Origin: Hyunsoonleella ulvae
GTDB lineage: Bacteria > Bacteroidota > Bacteroidia > Flavobacteriales > Flavobacteriaceae
DNA length: 64,000 nucleotides
NCBI RefSeq assembly: GCF_016827605.1
Contig: NZ_JAEPJQ010000005.1
Location: 1 to 64,000, forward strand
Direction of reading: 5' to 3'
How positions within the stretch are numbered: position 1 is the stretch's first letter; each line of letters starts with the position of its first letter. Below are positions 41,488 through 50,369 of this stretch, in pieces. The notes under the pieces were generated by a model, which was not told the origin of the DNA, searched no databases, and saw nothing but the letters and a program-made list of their open reading frames with translations. Made by a program: the position numbers and the translations under genes.

Positions 41488-41772
41488 TTAATCAATATTT
41501 CCTAAATCTCTTCCTTTTTTGGCTGTACATTTTTTAAAATCCCGTAACAGTTCCATCGGCTCTTGGTTACTTGACCTGAATATAAAATGGACATGGCTTG
41601 GCATAAAGCAATAGCTGTACAATTCCATTCCTTTTTCTGCTCTGCAATAGCCTACGCTATCCGCCAAAACATCAAAATAGACTAGTCTTGTAAATACGTC
41701 AATCCAATTTACGGTGGTAAACGAAACAAAATACAGACCTTGCCTGTTGTAAAATTTATACTTTCTGCTCAT
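41488..41772 (-). pseudogene. Truncated REP-associated tyrosine transposase (RAYT)
   Basis: The fragment starts MSRKYKFYNRQGLYFVSFTT and has the Y1-transposase strand and the His-x-His site FMPSHVHFIFR. It then breaks off after LLRDFKKCTAKK, before the helix with the catalytic Tyr. Intact relatives have about 180-190 residues; only ~94 remain here. A longer reading frame to 41865 only adds REP-derived sequence. REP-like hairpins surround it. Confidence 0.8.
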
Positions 41773-41850
41773 AGCCACAAAATACGAAACTTGTGCTGGG
41801 TTTATGGAAGTAAGCCATGATTTAACACCATGGCTATTTATTCTATTTCT

Positions 41851-41922
41851 AGCGCTCGTTTGCAACGAGTGCTATTGTTTACCGCTACTCATTATCGGCA
41901 CCCGACACAGTCGAGCGCTAGC
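41851..41922. repeat. REP-like hairpins at the transposase fragment
   Basis: AGCGCTCGTT (41851-41860) and AACGAGTGCT (41864-41873) form a 10-bp stem with a TGC loop and one mismatch. A related CGAGCGCTAGCGG follows at 41912-41924. They sit immediately upstream of the RAYT fragment, the usual place for its target REPs. Confidence 0.6.
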
Positions 41923-41928
41923 GGGGGA

Positions 41929-42330
41929 TTAATTATATCCTCTATTTGCCAAACTTGTCTTCACCGTCACACCAACATACTTTCCAAATTTTTCTGCTAC
42001 TTTCTTTAAATCATTTAAAAACTGTGGCTTTAAATTAGCCACTGAGATTTCCTTTTCATTTAATGTGGCTAATTCTTGCTGGGAATAATATTTAATAATC
42101 AGAGCTTCTACTTCATTACTAAATTTTAGTGTATTAATTTGTGTTTTAATCTCGCTCCATACTTTCTGAGGAACATTAGGGCTTAATTCTTTATAAATTT
42201 CAAATATTTTTTCTGTAATTAGCTTACTTTGTTCCGCTACACCTATTTTTTTTGCTAAAATAGACGATTCTTTTTGAGCATAATTATTCAAACTAAAAAG
42301 AAGTAAAATAGTAAAAAGTATTTTTTTCAT
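41929..42330 (-). CDS. Exported helical protein of unknown function
   Basis: The 133-residue protein has a signal peptide (MKKILFTILLLFSLNNYAQ). The mature part is all-helical with YSQQELATLNEKEISVANLK, which recalls DUF2059-type periplasmic proteins (YtEFTxxEL-like). The end is basic. It lies downstream of the immunity-like gene. Confidence in the family is low. Confidence 0.65.
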   Translation of the reverse strand: MKKILFTILLLFSLNNYAQKESSILAKKIGVAEQSKLITEKIFEIYKELSPNVPQKVWSEIKTQINTLKFSNEVEALIIKYYSQQELATLNEKEISVANLKPQFLNDLKKVAEKFGKYVGVTVKTSLANRGYN

Positions 42331-42332
42331 TA

Positions 42333-42737
42333 TTATTCTAAATTTGGATACTTGTTTTTATCAATTGGGGATTTTATTATTTCTATTTCTGAAAAACCAT
42401 TTAACTTCTTTTTAAATAGTTCAAATAAGAAGCTATTGATTCTAACTCCTTCAAAGCTGTCTTCAAAAACAATTTTCTGTTTAAATTGCAACCAGAATAA
42501 TTCTTGATTTTCAGAACCATATTTTTTTCCTCCATTATCCATTAAAACAATTCTAAATCCTAAAAAATCTGGAATAAAAACCGCTTCAAATTCGTCTCTG
42601 ATTTTTAATTCTTTTCCTCCAAATTGAAGATTATTAAATATTTTTTCAGAAACTATACTAGCAAGCTCATCTAAAGGAAGTGTGGAAAGAATACATAGAT
42701 TTCCAGATATATTAACACGGTCAATTACGTCTATCAT
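42333..42737 (-). CDS. Probable immunity protein for the RHS toxin
   Basis: The 134-residue cytoplasmic protein is mixed alpha/beta with alternating strands (FEAVFIPDFLGFRIVLMDN) and an amphipathic C-terminus. It follows the RHS-toxin gene by 11 nt on the same strand, the standard place for an immunity gene. No family motif is recognised, so the call rests on position and size. Confidence 0.6.
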   Translation of the reverse strand: MIDVIDRVNISGNLCILSTLPLDELASIVSEKIFNNLQFGGKELKIRDEFEAVFIPDFLGFRIVLMDNGGKKYGSENQELFWLQFKQKIVFEDSFEGVRINSFLFELFKKKLNGFSEIEIIKSPIDKNKYPNLE

Positions 42738-42748
42738 AATTTTTAAAT

Positions 42749-44194
42749 TTATTCTATAATCTCTACAGGGTCTTTGGTCAAATCCATTTTCTTAAATTGT
42801 TCTTTAGTATAAACTCTAATTGAAAACTCATCTCTCATTCCCTCAAATTTATTTGCAAGCTCCTTTTTCAACTTATCAATTTGTCCTTCCAAACCAGGAA
42901 TTTCCGCTAAATCTCTCCATTTAACATTTCCACCATTTTCTTCTATCATTTTAGCTAATTTATCACTTACAACAAAAGCATCGATATCAAAGTCATCTGG
43001 CATAAAATTACCCCCTCCTTTATCAATATGTTTTTTACCTCTAGCTAATGACCCACGATATCCAAACTTGGCATCACCATCTAATTTCTTTATAAGAGAC
43101 ATAATTTTAGATTTACCCATTACTCTTTTCGCCTCACTTCGTATACCCCTAATTATCATATCACATAGCCCACTATTATGAACTAACACGTTGAGTTCAG
43201 TGATGTAATAAGTATGATTATCTTCTACTTCAATATTAAAGACTTCGTGAATTTCATCCAAGTATAATATTTGGGTAATTGGTAATGTTTTTCCGTTTGA
43301 TAGTGTTAATAAATCTCCAACCTCTAAATCACTTACTTTTACCCATTTACCATCTACATAAAATGGATGGTCCTCAGTTGCTTCTATCAATACATCTTCG
43401 AAATAGATTTTATATATATGGTCTCTTTCAAATTTAAATGTATTAGTAACAGGTTTTACTTCTATTTCTTTGGTTTCTTCATTAAAAGTGTACACTAAAT
43501 CACCCACTTTTATTTCCTCGATACTTTTGTAGCCTGATTCGGTCATTACCCTTGTGCCAGCAGAAAAACATCCACAAGGATTTAAATTAATCTGCTTATA
43601 GAACTTAAGAAGCTTTCCTATACCATACTTTGCAATTAAATCCCCAGCTTTATCTCCTATTAATGAAGAGATACCTCCTTTAACTCCAGCCATTACAAAT
43701 CCTTCTGTTGTCCAATCGTCTGTAGTAAAAGAGTAAGTAAGCATGTCCCAACCAGCAGAGGCCGCTATTTTAGCTTTTTTACCAGGTATAATGGCTTCAC
43801 TACTGGAGCCTGCAGCTGCCCACCAATCTATTTCTATATCATCCCAATCTTTTCCTCCTATATAATGTTCAATAGCAGCTTGAATGGCAACATCAATAGC
43901 AACATATAGGGCAGCCTCTCCTAACTTTTTTAATAGCCAAATTACAATTGGAGCAATATCTCCATTAGGGTCATTTTTCCATTGTGGACTATTATCAAAA
44001 GCCGAATATGGACTTTGCCATGGCTGGTCTCTATATTTAGGGTCAACGGTTTTCCATCTACCTAACCTAGGGTCATATTGTCTAAAATGAGAAGTATAAC
44101 TATTTCCTTCACCAGAAACTTCATCATCTTTTTCCATACCGTTAAAGCCATACCTATAAGAATCCGCACTACCACTTCGATTGGGCAGCAGCAT
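42749..44194 (-). CDS. Orphan RHS tip: RHS core end, HINT domain and nucleotidyltransferase-like toxin
   Basis: The 481 residues are read from the first Met. The frame actually continues open about 70 nt further upstream (YYYWLYSYFDYYPFG is encoded ahead), so this is a 5'-truncated RHS gene. Residues 15-75 are the RHS core end (RYGFNGMEKDDE, YDPRLGRW, NSPQWKNDPNG). A HINT self-cleaving domain spans Cys209 (CFSAGTRV) to Asn340 (NVLVHN). The C-terminal ~130 residues show Gly381-Ser382 (YRGSLARG) and Asp403/Asp405 (FDIDAF), a minimal nucleotidyltransferase site. A cut at the HINT end would free the toxin. Confidence 0.85.
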   Translation of the reverse strand: MLLPNRSGSADSYRYGFNGMEKDDEVSGEGNSYTSHFRQYDPRLGRWKTVDPKYRDQPWQSPYSAFDNSPQWKNDPNGDIAPIVIWLLKKLGEAALYVAIDVAIQAAIEHYIGGKDWDDIEIDWWAAAGSSSEAIIPGKKAKIAASAGWDMLTYSFTTDDWTTEGFVMAGVKGGISSLIGDKAGDLIAKYGIGKLLKFYKQINLNPCGCFSAGTRVMTESGYKSIEEIKVGDLVYTFNEETKEIEVKPVTNTFKFERDHIYKIYFEDVLIEATEDHPFYVDGKWVKVSDLEVGDLLTLSNGKTLPITQILYLDEIHEVFNIEVEDNHTYYITELNVLVHNSGLCDMIIRGIRSEAKRVMGKSKIMSLIKKLDGDAKFGYRGSLARGKKHIDKGGGNFMPDDFDIDAFVVSDKLAKMIEENGGNVKWRDLAEIPGLEGQIDKLKKELANKFEGMRDEFSIRVYTKEQFKKMDLTKDPVEIIE

Positions 44195-44286
44195 TCCAAA
44201 GGGATAGTAATCAAAATAGCTATAAAGCCAGTAATAATAAGAACGTATTGGTTTTTTTAAAACCTAAAAAATGCTAAATCGTGTAA

Positions 44287-44312
44287 TTTTTGGCTGTTTT
44301 TAGAGCCAAAAA
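44287..44312. terminator. Hairpin at the right border of the RHS fragment
   Basis: TTTTTGGCT (44287-44295) pairs with AGCCAAAAA (44304-44312) around an 8-nt loop, with T- or A-runs on both sides. It lies just beyond the truncated 5' end of the RHS frame, and about 165 nt of AT-rich DNA without a gene follow. Confidence 0.5.
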
Positions 44313-44476
44313 ACACTCGAAAATCATAATCTAAAAATATAAAAATTTCCTTACCATTTATCGATGCTTTTAAAAGTTCGCTAAAATTTAATGATATACC
44401 CTAATATAATTAAGGCAAAACCTTATCGCTAATTTTTAGTGCCTTAATAAATTAGTATTTTAAATACACTATAGCT

Positions 44477-45193
44477 TTGACAAACTATTTATTAATTGAA
44501 AAGGATCCTAAAATAATTAATAAAATTACCGGAATTCTTGATGATTTCCCTGAGTTTAATTGTATTGGGCATTCGCACAATTATGAGCAATCTATGGATG
44601 TAGTGTTACGGGAAATGCCAGATTTAATTTTTGTTAATATAGACGAGGTTAAAGATGCCCCTTTTGGACTGGTAAACGAGCTAAAGCAGTATTTAAAAAC
44701 TGATACGGAATTTATTGCCATTTCAGCTTCCAAAGAAAAAACATATGATGCTATTAAAATTGGTTTTTTCGACTACTTACTGAGTCCCATCAATGGTTTA
44801 GATACACGAAAAGCAGTAATTAAATATAAAAAAAAACGCCCTACTAAAGCACATAGAACCATATGCTTAAAATCTTATAAGGATTATAAATATTTAAATG
44901 TTGATGAGATTTTATTTCTAAGGGCAGACAATAACACTACAGATTTTCATATGAATGATGGCAGTGTAATTAATTCTTTTAAAACGCTAAAGACATTCGA
45001 GGCTATCTTACCAAGCAATTTTTTAAGGGTACATAAAAGTTATATAATAAATTCTAATTATGTGTCTAGGGTTAACTACGGTAATTCTAAATGTACATTA
45101 AAACGGCACAAACACAATGTGCCATTTACCAAAACCTATAAAAATAATGTAGAGTATATGATTAATTATTTATCCCCCATAGCTTCCGCTTAA
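44477..45193 (+). CDS. LytTR-family response regulator with degenerate receiver
   Basis: The 238-residue protein has a receiver-like domain (1-110) and a LytTR DNA-binding domain (about 140-230: YLNVDEILFLRADNNTTDFHM, FLRVHKSYIINSNYVSRV). In the receiver, the residue that is normally the phosphorylated Asp is Asn54 (DLIFVNID). The acidic pair Glu8/Asp10 remains. This suggests a phosphorylation-independent regulator. The start is TTG 44477. It precedes the secretion cluster and may control it. Confidence 0.88.
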   Translation: MTNYLLIEKDPKIINKITGILDDFPEFNCIGHSHNYEQSMDVVLREMPDLIFVNIDEVKDAPFGLVNELKQYLKTDTEFIAISASKEKTYDAIKIGFFDYLLSPINGLDTRKAVIKYKKKRPTKAHRTICLKSYKDYKYLNVDEILFLRADNNTTDFHMNDGSVINSFKTLKTFEAILPSNFLRVHKSYIINSNYVSRVNYGNSKCTLKRHKHNVPFTKTYKNNVEYMINYLSPIASA

Positions 45194-45439
45194 CGGGAAA
45201 AGTAATTTCACTCTTAAAAACAGGTGTTTTACCCATACAACTATAATGTTCACTCAACGAAAAGTTAATGTATTGGTAATTTTTAATTAGTTTAATATAT
45301 TTACTTTTAAGTAAGAATTGACAATTTTAAACAAAAGAAAATATCTAAAACAGTAAAGCGTTTACTTATATATAAAAATGAATTTTCGTCCCCATATCTA
45401 TCATTTTTAATCTAGACAAACCATAAAACATACTAGAAC

Positions 45440-46117
45440 ATGAAGAACACCATTAGAGTTTTAATTATCGAGGACGAACCTTTAATTATTAATGTTTATG
45501 AGCGTACTTTGTTAAAAATTGCTGCTAAAGATAAGTCTTTATCTTTCGATATCCAATCAGCTGTAAATTGTGATAAGGCTATTTTAAAGCTTGATAGACT
45601 AGGAAAAAATGAAGCTTTTGATATTATTTTTTTAGATATGAGAATACCGGAATCTAAATGTGGTAAGATATTATGTGGAGAAGATTTGGGTCTCAAAATT
45701 AAAAACAAGTTTAAAAACACTAAAGTTGTTGTTTCAACATCTTATGATGATGCTTACAGAATATATAGCATTTTAAAAAATCTAGACCCAGACGGTCTTT
45801 TGGTTAAAAAAGACTTGACCACTCCAGTATTGTTAGAGGCTATTGAAAAAATTGTTATTGAACCTCCGTTTTATAGCCATACTGTAATGAAGCTTTTTAG
45901 AAAACAATCTACTAACGATTTCTTTGTGGATAATATAGACCGTAAAATGCTTTATGAATTGGCAAATGGCACAAAAATGAATGAACTACCACAAGTCTTA
46001 CCTCTGTCTATTGCTGCTTTAGAACGTAGAAAACGCATATTAAAAGATGTGTTTAATGTGCATGGCAAAGGTGACAGGGCCCTATTGGTCTCAGCTAGAG
46101 AGCGAGGTTTTATATAA
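45440..46117 (+). CDS. Response regulator with LuxR-like HTH
   Basis: The 225-residue protein has a complete receiver: Glu11/Asp12, phospho-acceptor Asp66 (FDIIFLDMRIP), Thr/Ser and Lys (LLVKKD). The C-terminal ~60 residues form a helix-turn-helix (KMLYELANGTKMNELPQVLP, AALERRKRILKDVF), GerE-like but divergent. No sensor kinase is encoded nearby. It stands 147 nt ahead of the first pseudopilin gene and could regulate the secretion operon. Confidence 0.87.
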   Translation: MKNTIRVLIIEDEPLIINVYERTLLKIAAKDKSLSFDIQSAVNCDKAILKLDRLGKNEAFDIIFLDMRIPESKCGKILCGEDLGLKIKNKFKNTKVVVSTSYDDAYRIYSILKNLDPDGLLVKKDLTTPVLLEAIEKIVIEPPFYSHTVMKLFRKQSTNDFFVDNIDRKMLYELANGTKMNELPQVLPLSIAALERRKRILKDVFNVHGKGDRALLVSARERGFI

Positions 46118-46263
46118 ACTAAACATAACGCTTTAACAAGGTAATACCTTAATTATTATAAGTCGCTACCCTAGTAGGTAAGATGACAATATTTGTACGT
46201 TTAATAGTAAGTTTTAATAGAAGCATTTAGGCTTTTTTAAAAGCTTACAATAATTTATCCCCA

Positions 46264-47529
46264 TTGCATAATAACCATAAATATAGCATTTTAAAAACCC
46301 GTTACCTTAGGGGATCTTCCTTGGTAAATGCCATTTTCATATGCGTTATTATCTCAATATTTTGTGGTTGTATTGTTTTACTCTCCCATTATCAAAATAT
46401 ATTAAACAACAAGCTTTATGCCCAAGAGGATTTAATACACAGAAATGATTCTTCATTTAATTATTTACTTAATAATGTTGAATCCTTATTAAATACCAAA
46501 AGTGGGACTATTGATGTGTTTAGTGATGGATTAGCATCTTACATTGAAAAAAAGCATTGGGGTTTTTATGACATTTTAGTATGTAAAACTGGGGTTGGCA
46601 ATGATACGGTTTCTAAAATAGCCCTAGTGGGACAAAAAGACAATGCAAAAAATAAATTAGCGCTATATGTAACAGATTATGATAAACCCCTAAAGCTATC
46701 TGGCAACACAAAAATATTAGGAGCTATGGAAATTCCTAATGCACGTACAGAGACTGCATATATAAATGGACAAAAAGGCAACAACATTAAGCTTAAAGGT
46801 AAACAGCGAAAGTCTCAGGATCGGCTTCCTAAAATAAAGAAAGACATTTTTGTTAATGTTTTAAAATCAAAACCAATTCCATTAGATCAATTTGACAAAG
46901 ACGCTGTTATTGTAAATGGCTTTGATGTGCCAACCAAAGTTATAGAATCTACCGGAAGTGAAGTGCTTACTAACATTACGTGTAAAGGTAATATTATTTT
47001 GTTGTCTAAACACAAGCTTACTATATCCAGTACAGCCCATTTAAATGATGTAATGGTATCTGCCCCATTTGTGCATGTAGCTAACGGATTTAAAGGTAAT
47101 ATTCAAATTATTGCTACAGATAGTGTTAAGATAGATGAGGATGTGCAACTGAAATACCCCTCTAGTATATATATTAAAAACGATGCAATAGCAACAGTAA
47201 GAGTAGGTAAAAACACTATAGTAGCTGGTGGTATTGTTATTGATGGTGATGCTTTTAATAGTGCGTTACATCGCAACTTACATATAGCGGAGAATGCTAC
47301 AGTAATAGGCAATATATATTGTTATGGAAATACGGAGTTGAAAGGTAAGGTTATAGGTAGTGTTTACACAGATAAGTTTTTCTTAAAAACAAAAACTTCA
47401 AATTACGAGAATGTTATTTTAAATAGTGTTATAAACAGGGACAGTTTACCAGAAAACTTTATAGAGTTACCATTATTTGACAATACCACTAATAATAAAA
47501 GAGCTTATGCAGTCATTAAAGAATTTTAA
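46264..47529 (+). CDS. Large pilin-like membrane-anchored protein, GspK-like candidate
   Basis: The 421-residue protein reads LRGSSLVNAIFICVIISIFC at the N-terminus, a prepilin-type leader (Gly-Ser) and a hydrophobic helix in which the usual Glu at +5 is Asn. GspK-type minor pseudopilins also lack that Glu and are large. From about residue 210 to 390 the chain is a right-handed-helix-like series of short strands (KGNIILLSKHKLTISSTAHL, IGNIYCYGNTELKGKVIGSV), reminiscent of bactofilin. The start is TTG 46264. It opens the secretion operon and overlaps the next gene by 23 nt. Confidence 0.6.
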   Translation: MHNNHKYSILKTRYLRGSSLVNAIFICVIISIFCGCIVLLSHYQNILNNKLYAQEDLIHRNDSSFNYLLNNVESLLNTKSGTIDVFSDGLASYIEKKHWGFYDILVCKTGVGNDTVSKIALVGQKDNAKNKLALYVTDYDKPLKLSGNTKILGAMEIPNARTETAYINGQKGNNIKLKGKQRKSQDRLPKIKKDIFVNVLKSKPIPLDQFDKDAVIVNGFDVPTKVIESTGSEVLTNITCKGNIILLSKHKLTISSTAHLNDVMVSAPFVHVANGFKGNIQIIATDSVKIDEDVQLKYPSSIYIKNDAIATVRVGKNTIVAGGIVIDGDAFNSALHRNLHIAENATVIGNIYCYGNTELKGKVIGSVYTDKFFLKTKTSNYENVILNSVINRDSLPENFIELPLFDNTTNNKRAYAVIKEF

Positions 47530-47857
47530 TACGCTAAAAGCTTCATCTGTAATGGAATCTGTAATTGCAATTTCTATAATTTCGGTATGTGCTCTTGTGG
47601 CTTTTACGGTTTATTTAAATGTAATACGTCAACATCGATCAATTAACTATTTTAATGCAAAACACAATATCAGTCGTTTAATTAAAGAAACCGTTGAACA
47701 AAAAGACTACAGCAACAGTACCTATACGTTTAAAAGGTATACCATAGATAAAAGTGTTGAAATAAATAAAGCAGACCAAACCGCCACGCTAACCTTTACA
47801 TTTAAAACAGGACATAATACTGATATAATCCATAAAATTATCCCCTATGAAGAATAA
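47507..47857 (+). CDS. Minor pseudopilin
   Basis: The 116-residue protein starts at ATG 47507 (MQSLKNFNTLKASSVMESVI). The hydrophobic helix VIAISIISVCALVAFTVYL follows a leader with Glu in the right place, and the rest is a short globular domain (RLIKETVEQKDYSNSTYTFK). It overlaps the previous gene by 23 nt and the next by 11 nt. GspI or GspH level is likely. Confidence 0.8.
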   Translation: MQSLKNFNTLKASSVMESVIAISIISVCALVAFTVYLNVIRQHRSINYFNAKHNISRLIKETVEQKDYSNSTYTFKRYTIDKSVEINKADQTATLTFTFKTGHNTDIIHKIIPYEE

Positions 47858-48323
47858 AACGCTTAAGGGGTTTACAATTTTAGAGGCGCTAATTAGCTTG
47901 ATGTTAATGAGTATAATCATTACCCTTACATATGCCTTGTTTAGTTTAACAGAAAAACAACTATCACTTTTTAAACAGGAAAATTTTGAGGTATTGGAAT
48001 ACAATTTATTCAATTCAACTTTATTGAGAGATATCGAAAAATCTACACGATTTGAACATACAGAACATGAATTATTTATAGAAAATTACGATGCCTCTAC
48101 CATACATTACAGCATAAACAAGCAATATATATTGAGACAAAATGATGTTAAGGTTGATACATTTAATTTAAAAGTTATTGATTTTGGTATCTCTGATAGT
48201 AATGATGCAGATGCCACAGTTTTATTAACATTAGATATTCTTAATGATACCATAAACGCAAATTATTTTTTTAAGAAAGATAATTCAGAATTAATAAATG
48301 CCACCTTTTTTAATGAAGATTGA
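47847..48323 (+). CDS. Pseudopilin with a class III leader (GspJ-like)
   Basis: The 158-residue protein has the leader KTLKGFTILEALISL, giving cleavage at Gly-Phe and Glu at +5, then a 20-residue helix. The C-terminal domain is mostly strands with many Asp and Asn. It overlaps both neighbours (11 nt before, 26 nt after), which argues for one translated operon. Confidence 0.85.
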   Translation: MKNKTLKGFTILEALISLMLMSIIITLTYALFSLTEKQLSLFKQENFEVLEYNLFNSTLLRDIEKSTRFEHTEHELFIENYDASTIHYSINKQYILRQNDVKVDTFNLKVIDFGISDSNDADATVLLTLDILNDTINANYFFKKDNSELINATFFNED

Positions 48324-49434
48324 TACGGTTACATATAACAAACCTAAAAAAAAGGATGCTTTAAAATTCGACACGAATTTATCTGGGCCTATTTTAAAAA
48401 GGTTTTCAGATAAACAAAAAGAGGATTTTTACAGAGAGTTTTCTACACTAATTAAATCTGGAGTGGATTTTAACAAGGCATTATCAATTTTAACCCATCA
48501 GCAAAAATCAAAATTCATAAGTTCTATTTACAAGAAAATTAATGCCGATGTGGTAAAAGGTAAATCATTACACGAAGCCATTAAGGATTATAAATATTTT
48601 TCTGCTTATGAGTATTATAGTATAAAAATAGGAGAAGATACTAGGAGACTACCCGATATTTTTGATCAATTGCAAAAGTTCTTTTCAAGAAAAATTAAAA
48701 TGAAGCGTCAAGTAGTATCAGTACTGGCATACCCCATTTTTGTTTTAGTTATTACGTTTGCAGTACTATACTTTATGTTAAATTTTGTTGTACCAATGTT
48801 TGCTTCGGTATTTCAACAATTTGGTAAAGATTTACCAGAGATTACACAATTCGTAGTAAGTGTTTCTAATAACTTCAACACTATTTTATGTGTTGTATTA
48901 GGCTTTTGTTTAGCATTATATGTTGGCCATAGAATGTTAAAAATTAATAGTAAATATCAAAACATTACATCAAAAATACTATTAAAGCTACCCTATTTTG
49001 GGAGTTTGATTAGAAAGGTATACTTAGCCAGATTCTGCCAGTCCTTTAGTTTGCTTTTGTCGGCTAAAACACCACTTATTACAGCACTTGAGCTTACTGA
49101 GAAAATGATTTCTTTTTACCCACTAAAGTCGGCTATCTCTCTAGCAAAAAAGGATGTAATGAAAGGGGAAACATTATCCTCCAGTCTTAAAAAAAGTTCA
49201 TTTTTTACGCCCAAAATTATTTCACTAACCTCTATAGGAGAAGAGATTAATGAGTTAGATACAATGTATGATGGCTTGGCAAATCAGTACAACGAAGAAG
49301 TAGATCATGCTACAAAAATGATAGGTACCATTTTAGAGCCTTTAATGATTGTAGTAATTGGTGGGATTGTTGGTTTTATTATGATAGCAATGTACTCTCC
49401 CATTTTTAATTTAAGCAAGGTTATAGAAAGTTAA
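48298..49434 (+). CDS. gspF: GspF-type inner-membrane platform protein
   Basis: The 378-residue protein has two T2SF domains (about 60-190 and 265-375) with FYREFSTLIKSGVDFNKALSIL and RFCQSFSLLLSAKTPLITALEL, and three helices (near 143-165, 193-213, 345-368). Met at 48298 or 48313 can serve as the start. It bridges the pseudopilus and the ATPase. Confidence 0.93.
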   Translation: MPPFLMKIDTVTYNKPKKKDALKFDTNLSGPILKRFSDKQKEDFYREFSTLIKSGVDFNKALSILTHQQKSKFISSIYKKINADVVKGKSLHEAIKDYKYFSAYEYYSIKIGEDTRRLPDIFDQLQKFFSRKIKMKRQVVSVLAYPIFVLVITFAVLYFMLNFVVPMFASVFQQFGKDLPEITQFVVSVSNNFNTILCVVLGFCLALYVGHRMLKINSKYQNITSKILLKLPYFGSLIRKVYLARFCQSFSLLLSAKTPLITALELTEKMISFYPLKSAISLAKKDVMKGETLSSSLKKSSFFTPKIISLTSIGEEINELDTMYDGLANQYNEEVDHATKMIGTILEPLMIVVIGGIVGFIMIAMYSPIFNLSKVIES

Positions 49435-49460
49435 ACATAAATAGTAAATCGTTTTAGACA

Positions 49461-49883
49461 ATGAAAACTAAACATAGAAACAAAAATAAATTACACTTAA
49501 AAGCCTATTCAATGTCAGAAATTTTAATAGTACTCTGCATTATCGGAATTCTAATTTATTTGGTAGTACCCAACCAAACATCTGTAGTTACAAGTGCAAA
49601 GTCAATTGAGGCACAAAATATGTTAAGCATGATTCATGGTTTGGAGAAAAGTCACTTTTACCGTCATTCCAAATACACCGCAGATTTTAATGAACTAGGT
49701 TTTGAAGAAGCGCTTACCATAGATAAAGGAGGTCAGGCTGTTTATAAAATAGAAATTACAGAAGCATCGCTAAATACGTTTAAAGCTACAGCTACCGCTT
49801 TACAGGATTTTGATGGCGATGGTGTGTACAATACATGGGAAATTAATCAAGATAGAATTTTAAAGGAAATAGTTAAAGACTAA
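49461..49883 (+). CDS. gspG: Major pseudopilin (GspG-like)
   Basis: The 140-residue protein has the leader LKAYSMSEILIVLCIIGILI with Glu at +5, a long helix, and a C-terminal calcium-type loop DFDGDGVYNTWEINQDR, as in GspG, where calcium stabilises the pseudopilus. It is the first gene after gspF, with a 26-nt gap. Confidence 0.87.
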   Translation: MKTKHRNKNKLHLKAYSMSEILIVLCIIGILIYLVVPNQTSVVTSAKSIEAQNMLSMIHGLEKSHFYRHSKYTADFNELGFEEALTIDKGGQAVYKIEITEASLNTFKATATALQDFDGDGVYNTWEINQDRILKEIVKD

Positions 49884-49889
49884 TAATAC

Positions 49890-50369
49890 ATGCTTATTAC
49901 ACTAAACATATTATTAATTATTGTTTTGGCGATTATTCTCTATCAAGATTTCATGATGAGAACCATTCATGTGAGTTTGCCATTAGGGGTATTCCTCATT
50001 GCACTTACAGTGAATCTTATATCCAATGATTTTAGCGTTTACCAAATGCTGTACAATTTGGCATTTATAACAATAAATATATTGGGGCTAACATTATACT
50101 TTTCGTTAAAACATAAAACTTTAGTCAACCCTATAGATTCCTTTATAGGCATGGGTGATATTGCATTTTTCCTTGCCATTACCCCATTATTTCACTTAAA
50201 ACCCTTTATACTTTTTTTTATTGTAGGGTTAGTGTTTTCCTTAATGGTTCATGGTGTTTTGCTTTTGTTTAAAAAGGTAAAAACAATTCCTCTAGCAGGG
50301 TATTTGGCACTATTTCTAGCGATAAACATTGTCGCAAATAACCTACTGAAAATTAATATAAAGTTGTAG
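49890..50369 (+). CDS. Minimal prepilin peptidase (A24 family)
   Basis: The 159-residue membrane protein has the two catalytic Asp motifs: YQDFMMRTI near residue 20 and GMGDIAFF near residue 89 (the GxGD motif). The N-terminal zinc-binding methylase domain of full-length GspO/PilD is missing, as in archaeal and other minimal peptidases. It abuts gspE without a gap. Confidence 0.9.
   Translation: MLITLNILLIIVLAIILYQDFMMRTIHVSLPLGVFLIALTVNLISNDFSVYQMLYNLAFITINILGLTLYFSLKHKTLVNPIDSFIGMGDIAFFLAITPLFHLKPFILFFIVGLVFSLMVHGVLLLFKKVKTIPLAGYLALFLAINIVANNLLKINIKL

Noticed and set aside
41773-41865. N-terminal extension of the RAYT fragment
   Set aside because: Part of it comes from the REP-like hairpin at 41851-41873; the family starts at MSRKYKFYN.
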